Below, piece by piece: positions 1-5,099 of a stretch of DNA of 6,886 bases. Each line of letters begins with the position of its first letter. Position 1 is the first letter of the stretch. The stretch lies in the NCBI GenBank assembly GCA_031254455.1, contig JAIRUI010000059.1:1-6886 (forward strand). Direction: 5' to 3'. The notes under the pieces are model-generated. The model was not told the origin of the DNA and made no database searches. It worked only from the letters and a program-made list of their open reading frames with translations. This stretch comes from Chitinispirillales bacterium. Its GTDB lineage: Bacteria > Fibrobacterota > Chitinivibrionia > Chitinivibrionales > Chitinivibrionaceae. The position numbers and the translations under genes are program-made.

Positions 1-2
1 AT

Positions 3-344
3 GTGTCCGCTTATAGAAATATAGCGCATCGTCTAAAGCGTAGATTTAAGATAAAATATCTTTGCACAGACGGAAACTATGCTTACGATAAAGTAAATAT
101 AGCCCAACGCCATTTGATAAGTTTATGTTTTGTGGCTTACAAAGTTTATAAAGAGTTTGAACGCATTTTGAAGATAAAAAATATCGACTTAAGTGTTGAC
201 AAAATCATAAATATAGCAAAAACCATTACGACATTGAAAATCAAACTGCCCACAAGCGGAGAAACGATTAGCAAAACAATGCAGATAACGCAAAAACATA
301 AATCTATTGCACTATTATTTGACGAAAATTTTTGGTCGCCTTAA
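3..344 (+). pseudogene. Mosaic transposase remnant (IS1-like start joined to IS4/IS1634-like C-terminus)
   Basis: The frame is open from the window edge and ends at TAA 342-344, so the true start lies outside or is lost; GTG at 3 is only the first possible start codon. Residues 1 to about 39 resemble the region of IS1-type transposases around the second catalytic Asp (motif YLCTDGNYAYDKV, then QRHLIS). From about residue 40 the protein changes character. ISLCFVAYKVYKEFER, then a helix with AKTITTLKIKLP and a short tail with ITQKHKSI, is what I know from the C-terminal end of IS4/IS1634-type DDE transposases. No single family that I know has both. I infer two insertion sequences recombined near position 120 and left an inactive fusion. 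It is convergent with the next gene, with 31 bp between the stop codons. The assignments rest on motif memory, not alignment. Confidence 0.6.
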
Positions 345-375
345 AATGAGTGTCGCATTGATGAAGTCAGGTGTA

Positions 376-1203
376 TTATGGAAACTTATACAGTTTATTC
401 CAGAAAAACATCGGCGTTCCTTTTGCGAAATGCGGAACAATGAGCGATGTCGCTTTGGTGATTCCGTTTATTTCACCTGAAATTTTACGCTTAATCCCCT
501 CCGAATTGTCAAACGGATAAACGGCGGTTGCGGGGATTATTTTTTTTTCGTCGGCAAACTTGTGTTTCCGGTAAACTGCAAATTTTTCATAACCGCAGTT
601 TTGCGCCGTTTTCACAATTTTTTCATTCCACGAACCGTATGGAAACGACAACGCCGATACGGGTTTTCCGGTCAATTTTTCTATTTTTGCTTTTGAATGA
701 ACTAGCTCGCCGTACAAATCGTTTTCGTCAAGAAGCGTTAAATCAAGATGCCTGACGCCGTGGCTTGCGATTTCCCAGCCGAAATCCGATAATTCTTTTA
801 TGTTTTCGGCGGACATCATATTTTTTGTACTATAAAAATCGTCGATTTTTTCGTTTTCGATAATGCCGCTTGCGATAAATACCGTCGCCGTCAAATTATA
901 TTTTTTTAATATCGGATAAGCGATATCAAATACGGATTTGTCGCCGTCGTCAAAAACTATTGAAATATTGTTTTCGCTTTGCATTGAATATTGCGAAAAA
1001 ACGACCGCCTTTTTGGACGATAAACAAATTTGTTCGCAAAATTTATATAATTGTTTTGCCGAGATCTGCGAGAGTGATTTGGGATGTTTTTTTGATATTC
1101 TATGAAAAAGCAAAACGCCCGTTTTTTTGCTCTTTTGTGAAAAACAAAGCAAAATAAGACCGATGAAAAACGGTATCGCTGTAAGTGAGAAAAAAATAAC
1201 CAT
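376..1203 (-). CDS. Membrane-anchored polysaccharide deacetylase (NodB/CE4 family)
   Basis: This 275-residue protein has an N-terminal hydrophobic segment (about residues 2-20) that should act as an uncleaved anchor or signal, which places the enzyme outside the cytoplasmic membrane. The NodB fold is visible. LLFHRIS at 31-37 is the usual first strand. Motif 1 is VFDDGD, with catalytic base D85 and metal ligand D86. Motif 2 is SHGVRH, with metal ligands H148 and H152. Motif 3 is FPYGSW at 187-192. All metal-site residues are intact, so metal-dependent removal of N- or O-acetyl groups from an envelope or extracellular polysaccharide is likely; the substrate cannot be read from sequence. Motifs 4 and 5 are not clear. 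It starts 18 bp after the stop of the acidic-protein gene and probably shares its transcript. No strong Shine-Dalgarno precedes the ATG, so coupling is possible. Confidence 0.88.
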   Translation of the reverse strand: MVIFFSLTAIPFFIGLILLCFSQKSKKTGVLLFHRISKKHPKSLSQISAKQLYKFCEQICLSSKKAVVFSQYSMQSENNISIVFDDGDKSVFDIAYPILKKYNLTATVFIASGIIENEKIDDFYSTKNMMSAENIKELSDFGWEIASHGVRHLDLTLLDENDLYGELVHSKAKIEKLTGKPVSALSFPYGSWNEKIVKTAQNCGYEKFAVYRKHKFADEKKIIPATAVYPFDNSEGIKRKISGEINGITKATSLIVPHFAKGTPMFFWNKLYKFP

Positions 1204-1221
1204 CGCTTGAGTATTCTATTT

Positions 1222-2031
1222 TTATCTTTTTAGCAATTTATCAAAAAAACTTTTTTTATATTTCGGATTGACCGGCATTTTCTTTTTTGCTATAATTTGT
1301 TCCATTTTTTTAGAATTTACATCTACCGATGTATATAATATGGTTTCCGGTGAAATCCATGCGCCATCCTGTCTATTTTCAAATGCCGCTTTTATAGGGT
1401 TAATTTCTGCATTATCGACAGGAACGGTAATTATGTTTTCCGGTTCTTCAAATAAGACGTCCTCAACGATAGGATCGTATTTTTTCATTTTGGAATTCGT
1501 GGACCGATCTTGATCTGACGAAGCGCCGTATTCCATAGCGGTATCCAATATGACGTCTTGAATAACAATTTCATGTTTTTGCGGTTCGGAAATTTCAAAT
1601 TCGTCATTTTTAACTTCGTCGTTTTTGACTTCAACGCCAAACGTATCGTCCAAATAAATTTCTGAATAACTTTCGGAATGTTGTATTGCGGTTTCTTTGT
1701 TTTCTTCAGGAATTTGTATTTTTTGTTCGTCGTCTTTTTTCTTATCGGCTGAAATGTCTTTTATTTCCGTAACGCCTTCGTCAAAATACGAATCGTAAAC
1801 CGATACCGTCTCAGAACCTTTTTGATTCTTTACGTCGTACGATTCTTTATCGGTGTCGGCTTTATCGTCGTCAAGGAACACGTCGGAATAATTTTCTTTG
1901 TCCGAAGTCTTGTTTTTTTGTTGTATTACAGGCGAATCTTCATAATCGGAGATAATCTCAATTTCATCTTTCGGCAAGGCTGTGTTTGGTTCCACATTCG
2001 TTTTTTTCTTGCCGTTTTTAGTACCTGCCAT
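1222..2031 (-). CDS. Acidic, probably disordered protein of unknown function
   Basis: I do not recognise this 269-residue protein. By my count 61 residues are Asp or Glu and only about 3 are Arg. There is no signal peptide or membrane segment, and residues 1 to about 200 look low-complexity and unstructured. Short Tyr-acidic motifs recur: YSDVFLDDDKAD (48-59) and YSEIYLDDTFGV (122-133) match closely, with looser relatives VYDSYFDEGVTE (78-89) and IVEDVLFEEPEN (188-199). A VKNDE pair lies in tandem at 135-144. The C-terminus changes to a more ordered, Lys-rich stretch: AAFENRQDGAWISPETILY (215-233), then PKYKKSFFDKLLKR to the end. A GGGAG Shine-Dalgarno sits about 7 nt before the ATG and a TATAAT box lies upstream. 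It is followed after 18 bp by the deacetylase gene. A scaffold or adaptor role binding partners through the repeated motifs is only a guess. Confidence 0.8.
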   Translation of the reverse strand: MAGTKNGKKKTNVEPNTALPKDEIEIISDYEDSPVIQQKNKTSDKENYSDVFLDDDKADTDKESYDVKNQKGSETVSVYDSYFDEGVTEIKDISADKKKDDEQKIQIPEENKETAIQHSESYSEIYLDDTFGVEVKNDEVKNDEFEISEPQKHEIVIQDVILDTAMEYGASSDQDRSTNSKMKKYDPIVEDVLFEEPENIITVPVDNAEINPIKAAFENRQDGAWISPETILYTSVDVNSKKMEQIIAKKKMPVNPKYKKSFFDKLLKR

Positions 2032-2096
2032 TAAAATCTCCCAAATTTTAGAAAATTCAAATTACTACTAACCGTCTATGATCTATGCAAAAACTC

Positions 2097-2102
2097 ATTA
2101 TA
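2097..2102 (-). promoter_or_regulatory. Putative -10 box for the acidic-protein/deacetylase unit
   Basis: The minus strand reads a perfect TATAAT here, 65 nt before the ATG at 2031, in an AT-rich gap. No good -35 hexamer lies 17 nt upstream, because that space is taken by the T-tract and stem of the terminator at 2120-2140. The call rests on the -10 alone and on the need for a promoter after a terminator. Confidence 0.4.
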
Positions 2103-2119
2103 CATTACATAAAAATAAA

Positions 2120-2140
2120 GTTCTGTCGTTTCGACAGAAC
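2120..2140 (-). terminator. Intrinsic terminator after the SH3-protein gene
   Basis: The arms GTTCTGTCG and CGACAGAAC pair perfectly over 9 bp around a 3-nt loop. On the minus strand the stem is followed by a T-rich tract (TTTATTTTTAT), the normal arrangement for Rho-independent termination of transcripts coming from 2639. On the plus strand it is followed by A residues, so it should work one way only. It lies 55 nt past the SH3 gene stop. Confidence 0.8.
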
Positions 2141-2195
2141 AAAAAATAAGGACTTTGACTAAAGATACACTCTAAAAGAACATGCAAAAATCGTA

Positions 2196-2639
2196 CTATC
2201 TGAGAGCTCTGTTTACATGCTCTTTATCTACATTCCTTTTAATAGCGTCTGCGAACGAACGGTCTAATTCAATAGCGGCAATACTGCCTTCGTCAACGTC
2301 TGTAATGTAAATAGGCGTCGGATTGTCAAGGTATCCTTGTATTTCAACATCGTCAAATACGTAAGCTTTTTTAGCGTCGTTTCTGGTCGCAAGACGTTTT
2401 TCAAGCCAACCTTCGTTTCCGGCGTCGGTTCTGACTTTGTAGTAATTACCTTTCGTTTCAATAACGCGAAGGACGTTTGCCTTGCCTACCGTCTCTATGG
2501 CTTTTTCGTTCATTTGTCGAACCTGATTGGCGTAAACGCCGACATTGTCACTATTTGGAACGACATAAAAAGTTTTCTGCGCGAAAGACGAGGTGACTGT
2601 AAACAATAATCCGATTAATGCAAACTTGAAAATACGCAT
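2196..2639 (-). CDS. Secreted SH3-like domain protein of unknown function
   Basis: This 147-residue protein opens with a textbook signal peptide: Arg/Lys near the start, hydrophobic core ALIGLLFTV, and probable cleavage after SSFA at residue 20, leaving a mature chain beginning QKTFYV. Residues about 22-84 look like a bacterial SH3-type barrel (VLRVIETKGNYYKVRT, then GNEGWLEKRLA at 74-84), a fold that often binds peptidoglycan or peptides in the envelope. The rest (about 93-147) contains QGYLDNPTPIYI and ends LDRSFADAIKRNVDKEHVNRAL; it looks conserved and ordered but I cannot name it. There is no Cys, so it is not a lipoprotein. A strong Shine-Dalgarno (AAGGAGG) precedes the ATG. The gene has its own leader after the hairpin that follows csrA, so it is probably transcribed separately. 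A periplasmic role is inferred. Confidence 0.78.
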   Translation of the reverse strand: MRIFKFALIGLLFTVTSSFAQKTFYVVPNSDNVGVYANQVRQMNEKAIETVGKANVLRVIETKGNYYKVRTDAGNEGWLEKRLATRNDAKKAYVFDDVEIQGYLDNPTPIYITDVDEGSIAAIELDRSFADAIKRNVDKEHVNRALR

Positions 2640-2653
2640 AATTATCCTCCTTT

Positions 2654-2705
2654 ATGAGTAAACTCATTCTCATGTATATTATGTAATATAATAAAATTCG
2701 TACAA
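2654..2705 (-). promoter_or_regulatory. Putative promoter and palindrome upstream of the SH3-protein gene
   Basis: On the minus strand TTGTAC (2700-2705) and CATAAT (2678-2683) are 16 nt apart and could serve as -35 and -10 boxes. A palindrome with arms ATGAGT and ACTCAT around 2 nt lies at 2654-2667, between the promoter and the Shine-Dalgarno. It could be an operator or a small leader hairpin next to the ribosome-binding site. The boxes are weak matches. Confidence 0.33.
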
Positions 2706-2732
2706 AAAAACCGAAAATTTTTATTTTTTTTG

Positions 2733-2762
2733 CAAAAAAAAGTTAAAATCTCAAGAAATTTT
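2733..2762 (-). terminator. Weak intrinsic terminator after csrA
   Basis: Just past the csrA stop, the arms at 2745-2752 and 2755-2762 can pair over 8 positions (one G-U) around a tight 2-nt loop. On the minus strand the stem is followed by a run of eight T (2734-2741). The stem is AT-rich and so weak; the T-run is the better part of the evidence. Confidence 0.42.
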
Positions 2763-2766
2763 GAAT

Positions 2767-3051
2767 TTATTCTTTTTTATCGAACAAATTTTTAAGCGCC
2801 GGAGTCGATAAATTGGCGCTTTTTACTTTGAGTATCCCTGCGATTCCGCCGAAATCAATATTTTCCGGAGTGGTCGCCGCCGTAAGATTTTCAAATTTAA
2901 TTTTCTGATAAACTTCTTCACGATTGACGCTCACGTTACGCGGAGCATCTACGCCGATTTTACAATGATGTCCGTCCATAGCCACTATTTTAATTGAAAT
3001 ATGGTCTCCTATACGTATCGATTCCCCTTCTTTTCTTGTCAGTATCAACAT
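2767..3051 (-). CDS. csrA: Carbon storage regulator CsrA (RsmA), with C-terminal extension
   Basis: CsrA is a small dimeric RNA-binding protein that grips GGA motifs in mRNA leaders and blocks or alters translation; in flagellated bacteria one main target is flagellin mRNA. The start [16 protein letters not shown] is classic, as is [10 protein letters not shown] with the RNA-binding R44. Residues 1 to about 55 form the standard core. The protein is 94 residues long against roughly 60-75 for most members. The extra 35 or so residues (from about 60: [20 protein letters not shown] and a Lys-rich end) are not part of the known core. The gene begins 4 bp after fliW, and its Shine-Dalgarno (GAGG) lies in the last codons of fliW, which suggests translational coupling. 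FliW is the known protein antagonist, so partner and regulator are made together. Confidence 0.95.
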   Translation of the reverse strand: MLILTRKEGESIRIGDHISIKIVAMDGHHCKIGVDAPRNVSVNREEVYQKIKFENLTAATTPENIDFGGIAGILKVKSANLSTPALKNLFDKKE

Positions 3052-3055
3052 ATCG

Positions 3056-3469
3056 TTACCTCATTACCGGTTCACGCGTCGAATACTGGGAATTTTCCAA
3101 AATTATCTGCCGTCCTAATTTTTCTTTGGTGTTAATAATCACTGGCGCCGCAAGGTTTAGCGTCGATTCGCTGGGTAAAGCCGAAATCGTTACAAACGCA
3201 TACATCAGTATATCTTCCGAATTTTGTAAACACAAATCTTCCACCTGAGTGCGCGAAATATTCGGAGAATATTCGTTATATACGATCATCGGGTTAAGCA
3301 TCGCAAACCGTAATTTCGTTCCGTCAACGCAAACGAGCCACTCAAAAGGAGCGTAATTTTCATTTCGGATAATAACGAATTTTTTATTATCCTCAAATCC
3401 CGGAATGCCGTCGTTAAAAGTTATGACATCGTCGGGTGAAAATACCAAATCTTCAAAAGTATATTCCAA
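3056..3469 (-). CDS. fliW: Flagellar assembly factor FliW (CsrA antagonist), TTG start
   Basis: FliW binds CsrA allosterically and releases flagellin mRNA; when flagellin builds up it traps FliW and CsrA again represses. The protein has the usual length (137 residues) and family signature: FNDGIPGFE at 18-26, the [10 protein letters not shown] stretch at 41-50, and a C-terminal half with [10 protein letters not shown] and [10 protein letters not shown]. The start is TTG at 3467-3469. An in-frame TAA stands directly before it, a GGAG lies 8 nt upstream, and the first internal Met (residue 57) would remove the signature. A TTG start should lower expression. The order fliW-csrA with a 4-bp gap is the common arrangement. 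No flagellin or hook gene is present in the window. Confidence 0.93.
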   Translation of the reverse strand: MEYTFEDLVFSPDDVITFNDGIPGFEDNKKFVIIRNENYAPFEWLVCVDGTKLRFAMLNPMIVYNEYSPNISRTQVEDLCLQNSEDILMYAFVTISALPSESTLNLAAPVIINTKEKLGRQIILENSQYSTREPVMR

Positions 3470-3493
3470 TTATCAAACTCCGGTTATTGTTTT

Positions 3494-3543
3494 CATGTAT
3501 AAAATCTTTTTTGCCATGTATAATATGCAAGAATTTTTTTCAA
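3494..3543 (-). promoter_or_regulatory. Possible fliW promoter with a 9-bp direct repeat
   Basis: The 82-bp gap between hisI and fliW holds TTGAAA (3538-3543) and TATACA (3517-3522) on the minus strand, 15 nt apart, which is short for a standard promoter. The plus-strand word CATGTATAA occurs at 3494-3502 and again at 3515-3523, exactly 21 bp apart (two helical turns). That could be a pair of half-sites for a regulator. I see no hairpin terminator after hisI, so read-through into fliW is possible. Confidence 0.25.
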
Positions 3544-3551
3544 TCTGTTTT

Positions 3552-3965
3552 TTAAGGATTTAGGTTTATCAGTTTATTCGTATTAAAGTCTAATTTTCGG
3601 TAGTAACAGTTTCTCGCTTCTCCTCTTTTGTTTTTTGTATGGCAAATATTTTCTTTCGTAGGACGGACTTTATACACGAGCGAATTTTGTTCACAATTTA
3701 CAAAGATTTCCAATAATTCAAATTTTGCTCCGGAAGCCGCTCCCTTTACCCAAATTTCGTTTCGCGAAGTACTGAAAAAAGTCGCAATTTTGGTTTTAAC
3801 GGACAATTCCAACGCCTCTTTATTGATATAGGCTATCAAAATTATTTCATTTGTATCGGCGTTTTGAACCGCGACGGGAATGACTCCGATTTTTTTTTCG
3901 CAGATTTCCGAAAGTTTGTCAAAATCCAATTTTAACTCGCTTGTTTCTTCTATTTCTTTACTCAT
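3552..3965 (-). CDS. hisI: Phosphoribosyl-AMP cyclohydrolase HisI
   Basis: HisI opens the adenine ring of phosphoribosyl-AMP in the third step of histidine synthesis, in the cytoplasm. The protein has the expected single-domain length (137 residues, no fused HisE). Family landmarks are GVIPVAVQNADT (27-38), AYINKEALELS (45-55), FFSTSRNEIWVKGAASG (63-79) and the CHT/CYYR end. The three zinc-site Cys are present: C91, C108 and C120. The acidic DxDxD metal site of typical members reads N90-C-E92-Q-N94 here. I recall this NCEQN variant in some bacterial lineages, so it is probably a functional subtype, not decay. A short insert (KNKRGEAR) separates the last two Cys. No other his gene lies nearby. 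The ATG follows a duplicated piece of Rpn sequence by 2 bp, and its Shine-Dalgarno (GGAA-like) lies inside that piece. Confidence 0.93.
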   Translation of the reverse strand: MSKEIEETSELKLDFDKLSEICEKKIGVIPVAVQNADTNEIILIAYINKEALELSVKTKIATFFSTSRNEIWVKGAASGAKFELLEIFVNCEQNSLVYKVRPTKENICHTKNKRGEARNCYYRKLDFNTNKLINLNP

Positions 3966-3966
3966 T

Positions 3967-3998
3967 ATTCCATTCCGTTAGTAACATACTTATAACTT
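3967..3998. repeat. 32-bp direct repeat, copy next to hisI start
   Basis: This matches 4137-4168 at 30 of 32 positions (differences at 3981 and 3991), exactly 170 bp away. It ends 1 bp short of the hisI ATG. On the minus strand, in one frame, it still reads VISMLLTEWN, the same peptide as VMSMLLTEWN in the Rpn remnant. It also carries the Rpn remnant's stop codon in a different frame. Confidence 0.88.
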
Positions 3999-4274
3999 GA
4001 CGCTATCCAATCCAAGTTTCTTTTTCACTTCAGAAAGCGTAATACCCTGTTCAAGAAGTTCAAGAAGTTTTCGTCTTTCTTCCTGTCTGCCTTCCTGCCT
4101 GCCCTCTTCTTTCTGAACCCGCAGAGCGTCATCCCAATTCCATTCCGTTAATAACATACTCATAACTTCTCCTCCGTTATTCTCCAAAAATCTCTTTAAT
4201 ACGTTTCGCTTTACGCAGTCGCTAGCCGCTTCGCGTATCGCGTCTTCTCTACCCATCCTCTTCTCATATTCCCG
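3990..4274 (-). pseudogene. C-terminal remnant of an Rpn-family (PDDEXK) recombination-promoting nuclease
   Basis: Rpn proteins are DNA endonucleases of the PDDEXK_2 group that promote recombination. Only the C-terminal part is left. From TAA at 4275-4277 the frame reads REYEKRMGREDAIREA, then LKRFLENNGGEVMSMLLTEWN, then the charged linker QKEEGRQEGRQEERR and a terminal helix LLEQGITLSEVKKKLGL. This is the usual tail of the family, which is about 250-300 residues when whole. The nuclease core with its Asp/Glu/Lys residues is absent. Family-like sequence (REYEKRM) precedes the ATG at 4256, so that ATG is internal and not a real start. The 5' end is fused out of frame to the nucleotidyltransferase gene, and the 3' end stops inside the 32-bp repeat. 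Probably not functional as a nuclease. Confidence 0.8.
4137..4168. repeat. 32-bp direct repeat, copy inside the Rpn remnant
   Basis: This is the partner of 3967-3998. On the minus strand it encodes part of the conserved VMSMLLTEWN stretch in the normal Rpn frame, so this is likely the source copy. Confidence 0.88.
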
Positions 4275-4603
4275 TTAAGACTTCGTTCATATAAAACTAT
4301 TCCTTTATTTGCAATTGTCCGCTCTATTGTCGGCATTTTACTATGTGTTTCAAATTTATTTTTATAGTTAGCAAGAATATCTACTGAGGTTTTAATAGGT
4401 TGTTTATCTAATGTTTTGTAAATATCTCCCATAACGACAAATGGATTTTCATCTTTGTCGTTCAAAACGATATAAAAGTCATAATCGCTGTCTTTTTTTG
4501 GATTCCCGTAAGCATAAGAACCAAACAAAATAATTTTCTCGCAATCTTTGACGGTTCCAAGAATTTTATCTTTAATATCAAGAATTTCATCGCTTATTTC
4601 CAT
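4211..4603 (-). CDS. Minimal nucleotidyltransferase (MNT/MntA-like), C-terminus altered
   Basis: The family signature is complete: LFGSYAYG (26-33), then SDYD with catalytic D40 and D42, and the third acidic residue D75 in TSVDIL. Such minimal nucleotidyltransferases often act as antitoxins that AMPylate a HEPN-domain RNase partner encoded alongside. No HEPN gene is visible on either side. The start is well supported by AGGAG four nt before the ATG. The natural protein should end near residue 106 (GIVLYE). The last 24 residues (from RSLNGNMRR to LATA) are an out-of-frame reading of the Rpn remnant, which shares these bases. I infer a deletion or insertion that removed the original stop and perhaps the HEPN partner. 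The catalytic core is intact, so the protein may still be active, but as an orphan. Confidence 0.82.
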   Translation of the reverse strand: MEISDEILDIKDKILGTVKDCEKIILFGSYAYGNPKKDSDYDFYIVLNDKDENPFVVMGDIYKTLDKQPIKTSVDILANYKNKFETHSKMPTIERTIANKGIVLYERSLNGNMRRGWVEKTRYAKRLATA

Positions 4604-4657
4604 ATTTCTCCTGATTTTAAAGTATTACATATGAAATATACTATTTGTCCGTTTCAT

Positions 4658-4703
4658 AAAACACAAGCGGAATACAAAGAGATTTGCATTCCGCTTGTGT
4701 TTT
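4658..4703. terminator. Strong bidirectional hairpin, 16-bp perfect stem
   Basis: The arms at 4658-4673 and 4688-4703 are perfect complements (core ACACAAGCGGAAT), with a 14-nt loop. Each arm begins with AAAA and ends with TTTT, so an A-stem-T terminator could form on either strand. It sits between divergent genes, where no transcript would be expected to end. It may be left from a lost gene, guard against antisense read-through, or belong to a dispersed palindromic repeat family. Confidence 0.65.
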
Positions 4704-4843
4704 GAACCGTTAGAAATTTTCTAATAGGTTACTAATGATGGACTGTTACAGGCAAATACTCCGAACAGACAATCTATTACGGAATAATCTAACAAAACAA
4801 ACTTTTTTTGTTTCCTATCAAAAACATAATATTATTTTACATA

Positions 4844-4997
4844 TACCAAATAACGATGGATTGTTGGAATATTCAACTTTTCATTTGTGTTCTTTATGTC
4901 TTTTTATTGAATAAATAGGGTTGAACTTTCTAATCGGTTGTTCTGCCTATTAAACACCTATTTATTCAACACAGGTGAAATTCATCGTTATTTGGTA
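4844..4997. mobile_element. MITE-like element with 19-bp terminal inverted repeats
   Basis: The terminal repeats at 4844-4862 and 4979-4997 are inverted copies matching at 18 of 19 positions (outer sequence TACCAAATAACGATG). If the outer TA on each side is the duplicated target, the element proper is 4846-4995, 150 bp, bounded by CCAAATAACG. TA target duplication is typical of IS630/Tc1-mariner elements and the small non-autonomous elements they move. It contains no open frame. A second, internal inverted repeat lies at 4907-4969. A single copy cannot prove mobility; a large RNA or DNA stem is the alternative. Confidence 0.5.
4907..4969. repeat. Inner inverted repeat of the MITE-like element
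   Basis: The arms TTGAATAAATAGG (4907-4919) and CCTATTTATTCAA (4957-4969) are perfect 13-bp complements around a 37-nt loop. Nested inside the terminal repeats, they would let the element fold as a long two-tier hairpin. Confidence 0.75.
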
Positions 4998-5038
4998 AAA
5001 CTATGATTATGGGTGGGACAGCCTTTCTAAGTTTTACC
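4994..5038 (+). promoter_or_regulatory. Hairpin in the upstream region of the surface-protein gene
   Basis: The arms GGTAAAACT (4994-5002) and AGTTTTACC (5030-5038) are perfect 9-bp complements with a 27-nt loop. The left arm overlaps the right end of the MITE-like element, so element insertion may have created this structure. It lies about 60 nt before the start codon at 5100. It could be a leader hairpin or an operator; no downstream T-run is present, so it is not a standard terminator. Confidence 0.4.
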
Positions 5039-5099
5039 GCTGCCTTCTTTTCCATAATTCATAAGTTATTAACTTTTGTATGCACTATTGGAGGTTTTT

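Larger units (their letters stand above)
4604..5099. other. Gene-free region between divergent units
   Basis: No convincing coding frame is present in this stretch. It contains the Shine-Dalgarno of the nucleotidyltransferase gene (minus), a strong hairpin at 4658-4703, a MITE-like element at 4844-4997 with a nested inverted repeat, a second hairpin at 4994-5038, a 13-bp palindrome with arms AAGTTA and TAACTT at 5063-5075, and the GGAGG at 5090-5094 for the surface-protein gene. The part at 4704-4843 holds nothing I can name. Confidence 0.7.

Noticed and set aside
1..21. ATG at position 1 as the start of the first gene
   Set aside because: Its frame meets a stop after seven codons. The transposase-like frame is frame 3 and enters from outside the window.
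4254..4256. ATG as the start of a small intact gene for an 88-residue protein
   Set aside because: Family-like sequence (REYEKRM) continues upstream of this ATG to a stop at 4275-4277, so the ATG is an internal Met of a truncated nuclease gene.
4211..4603. A complete MNT-HEPN toxin-antitoxin pair
   Set aside because: Only the nucleotidyltransferase is present. No HEPN-type frame or RxxxxH motif partner was found on either side.
4920..5090. A known metabolite riboswitch upstream of the surface-protein gene
   Set aside because: I looked for cyclic-di-GMP (GEMM)-type conserved elements and saw none; the hairpins are explained by the inverted repeats of the MITE-like element.
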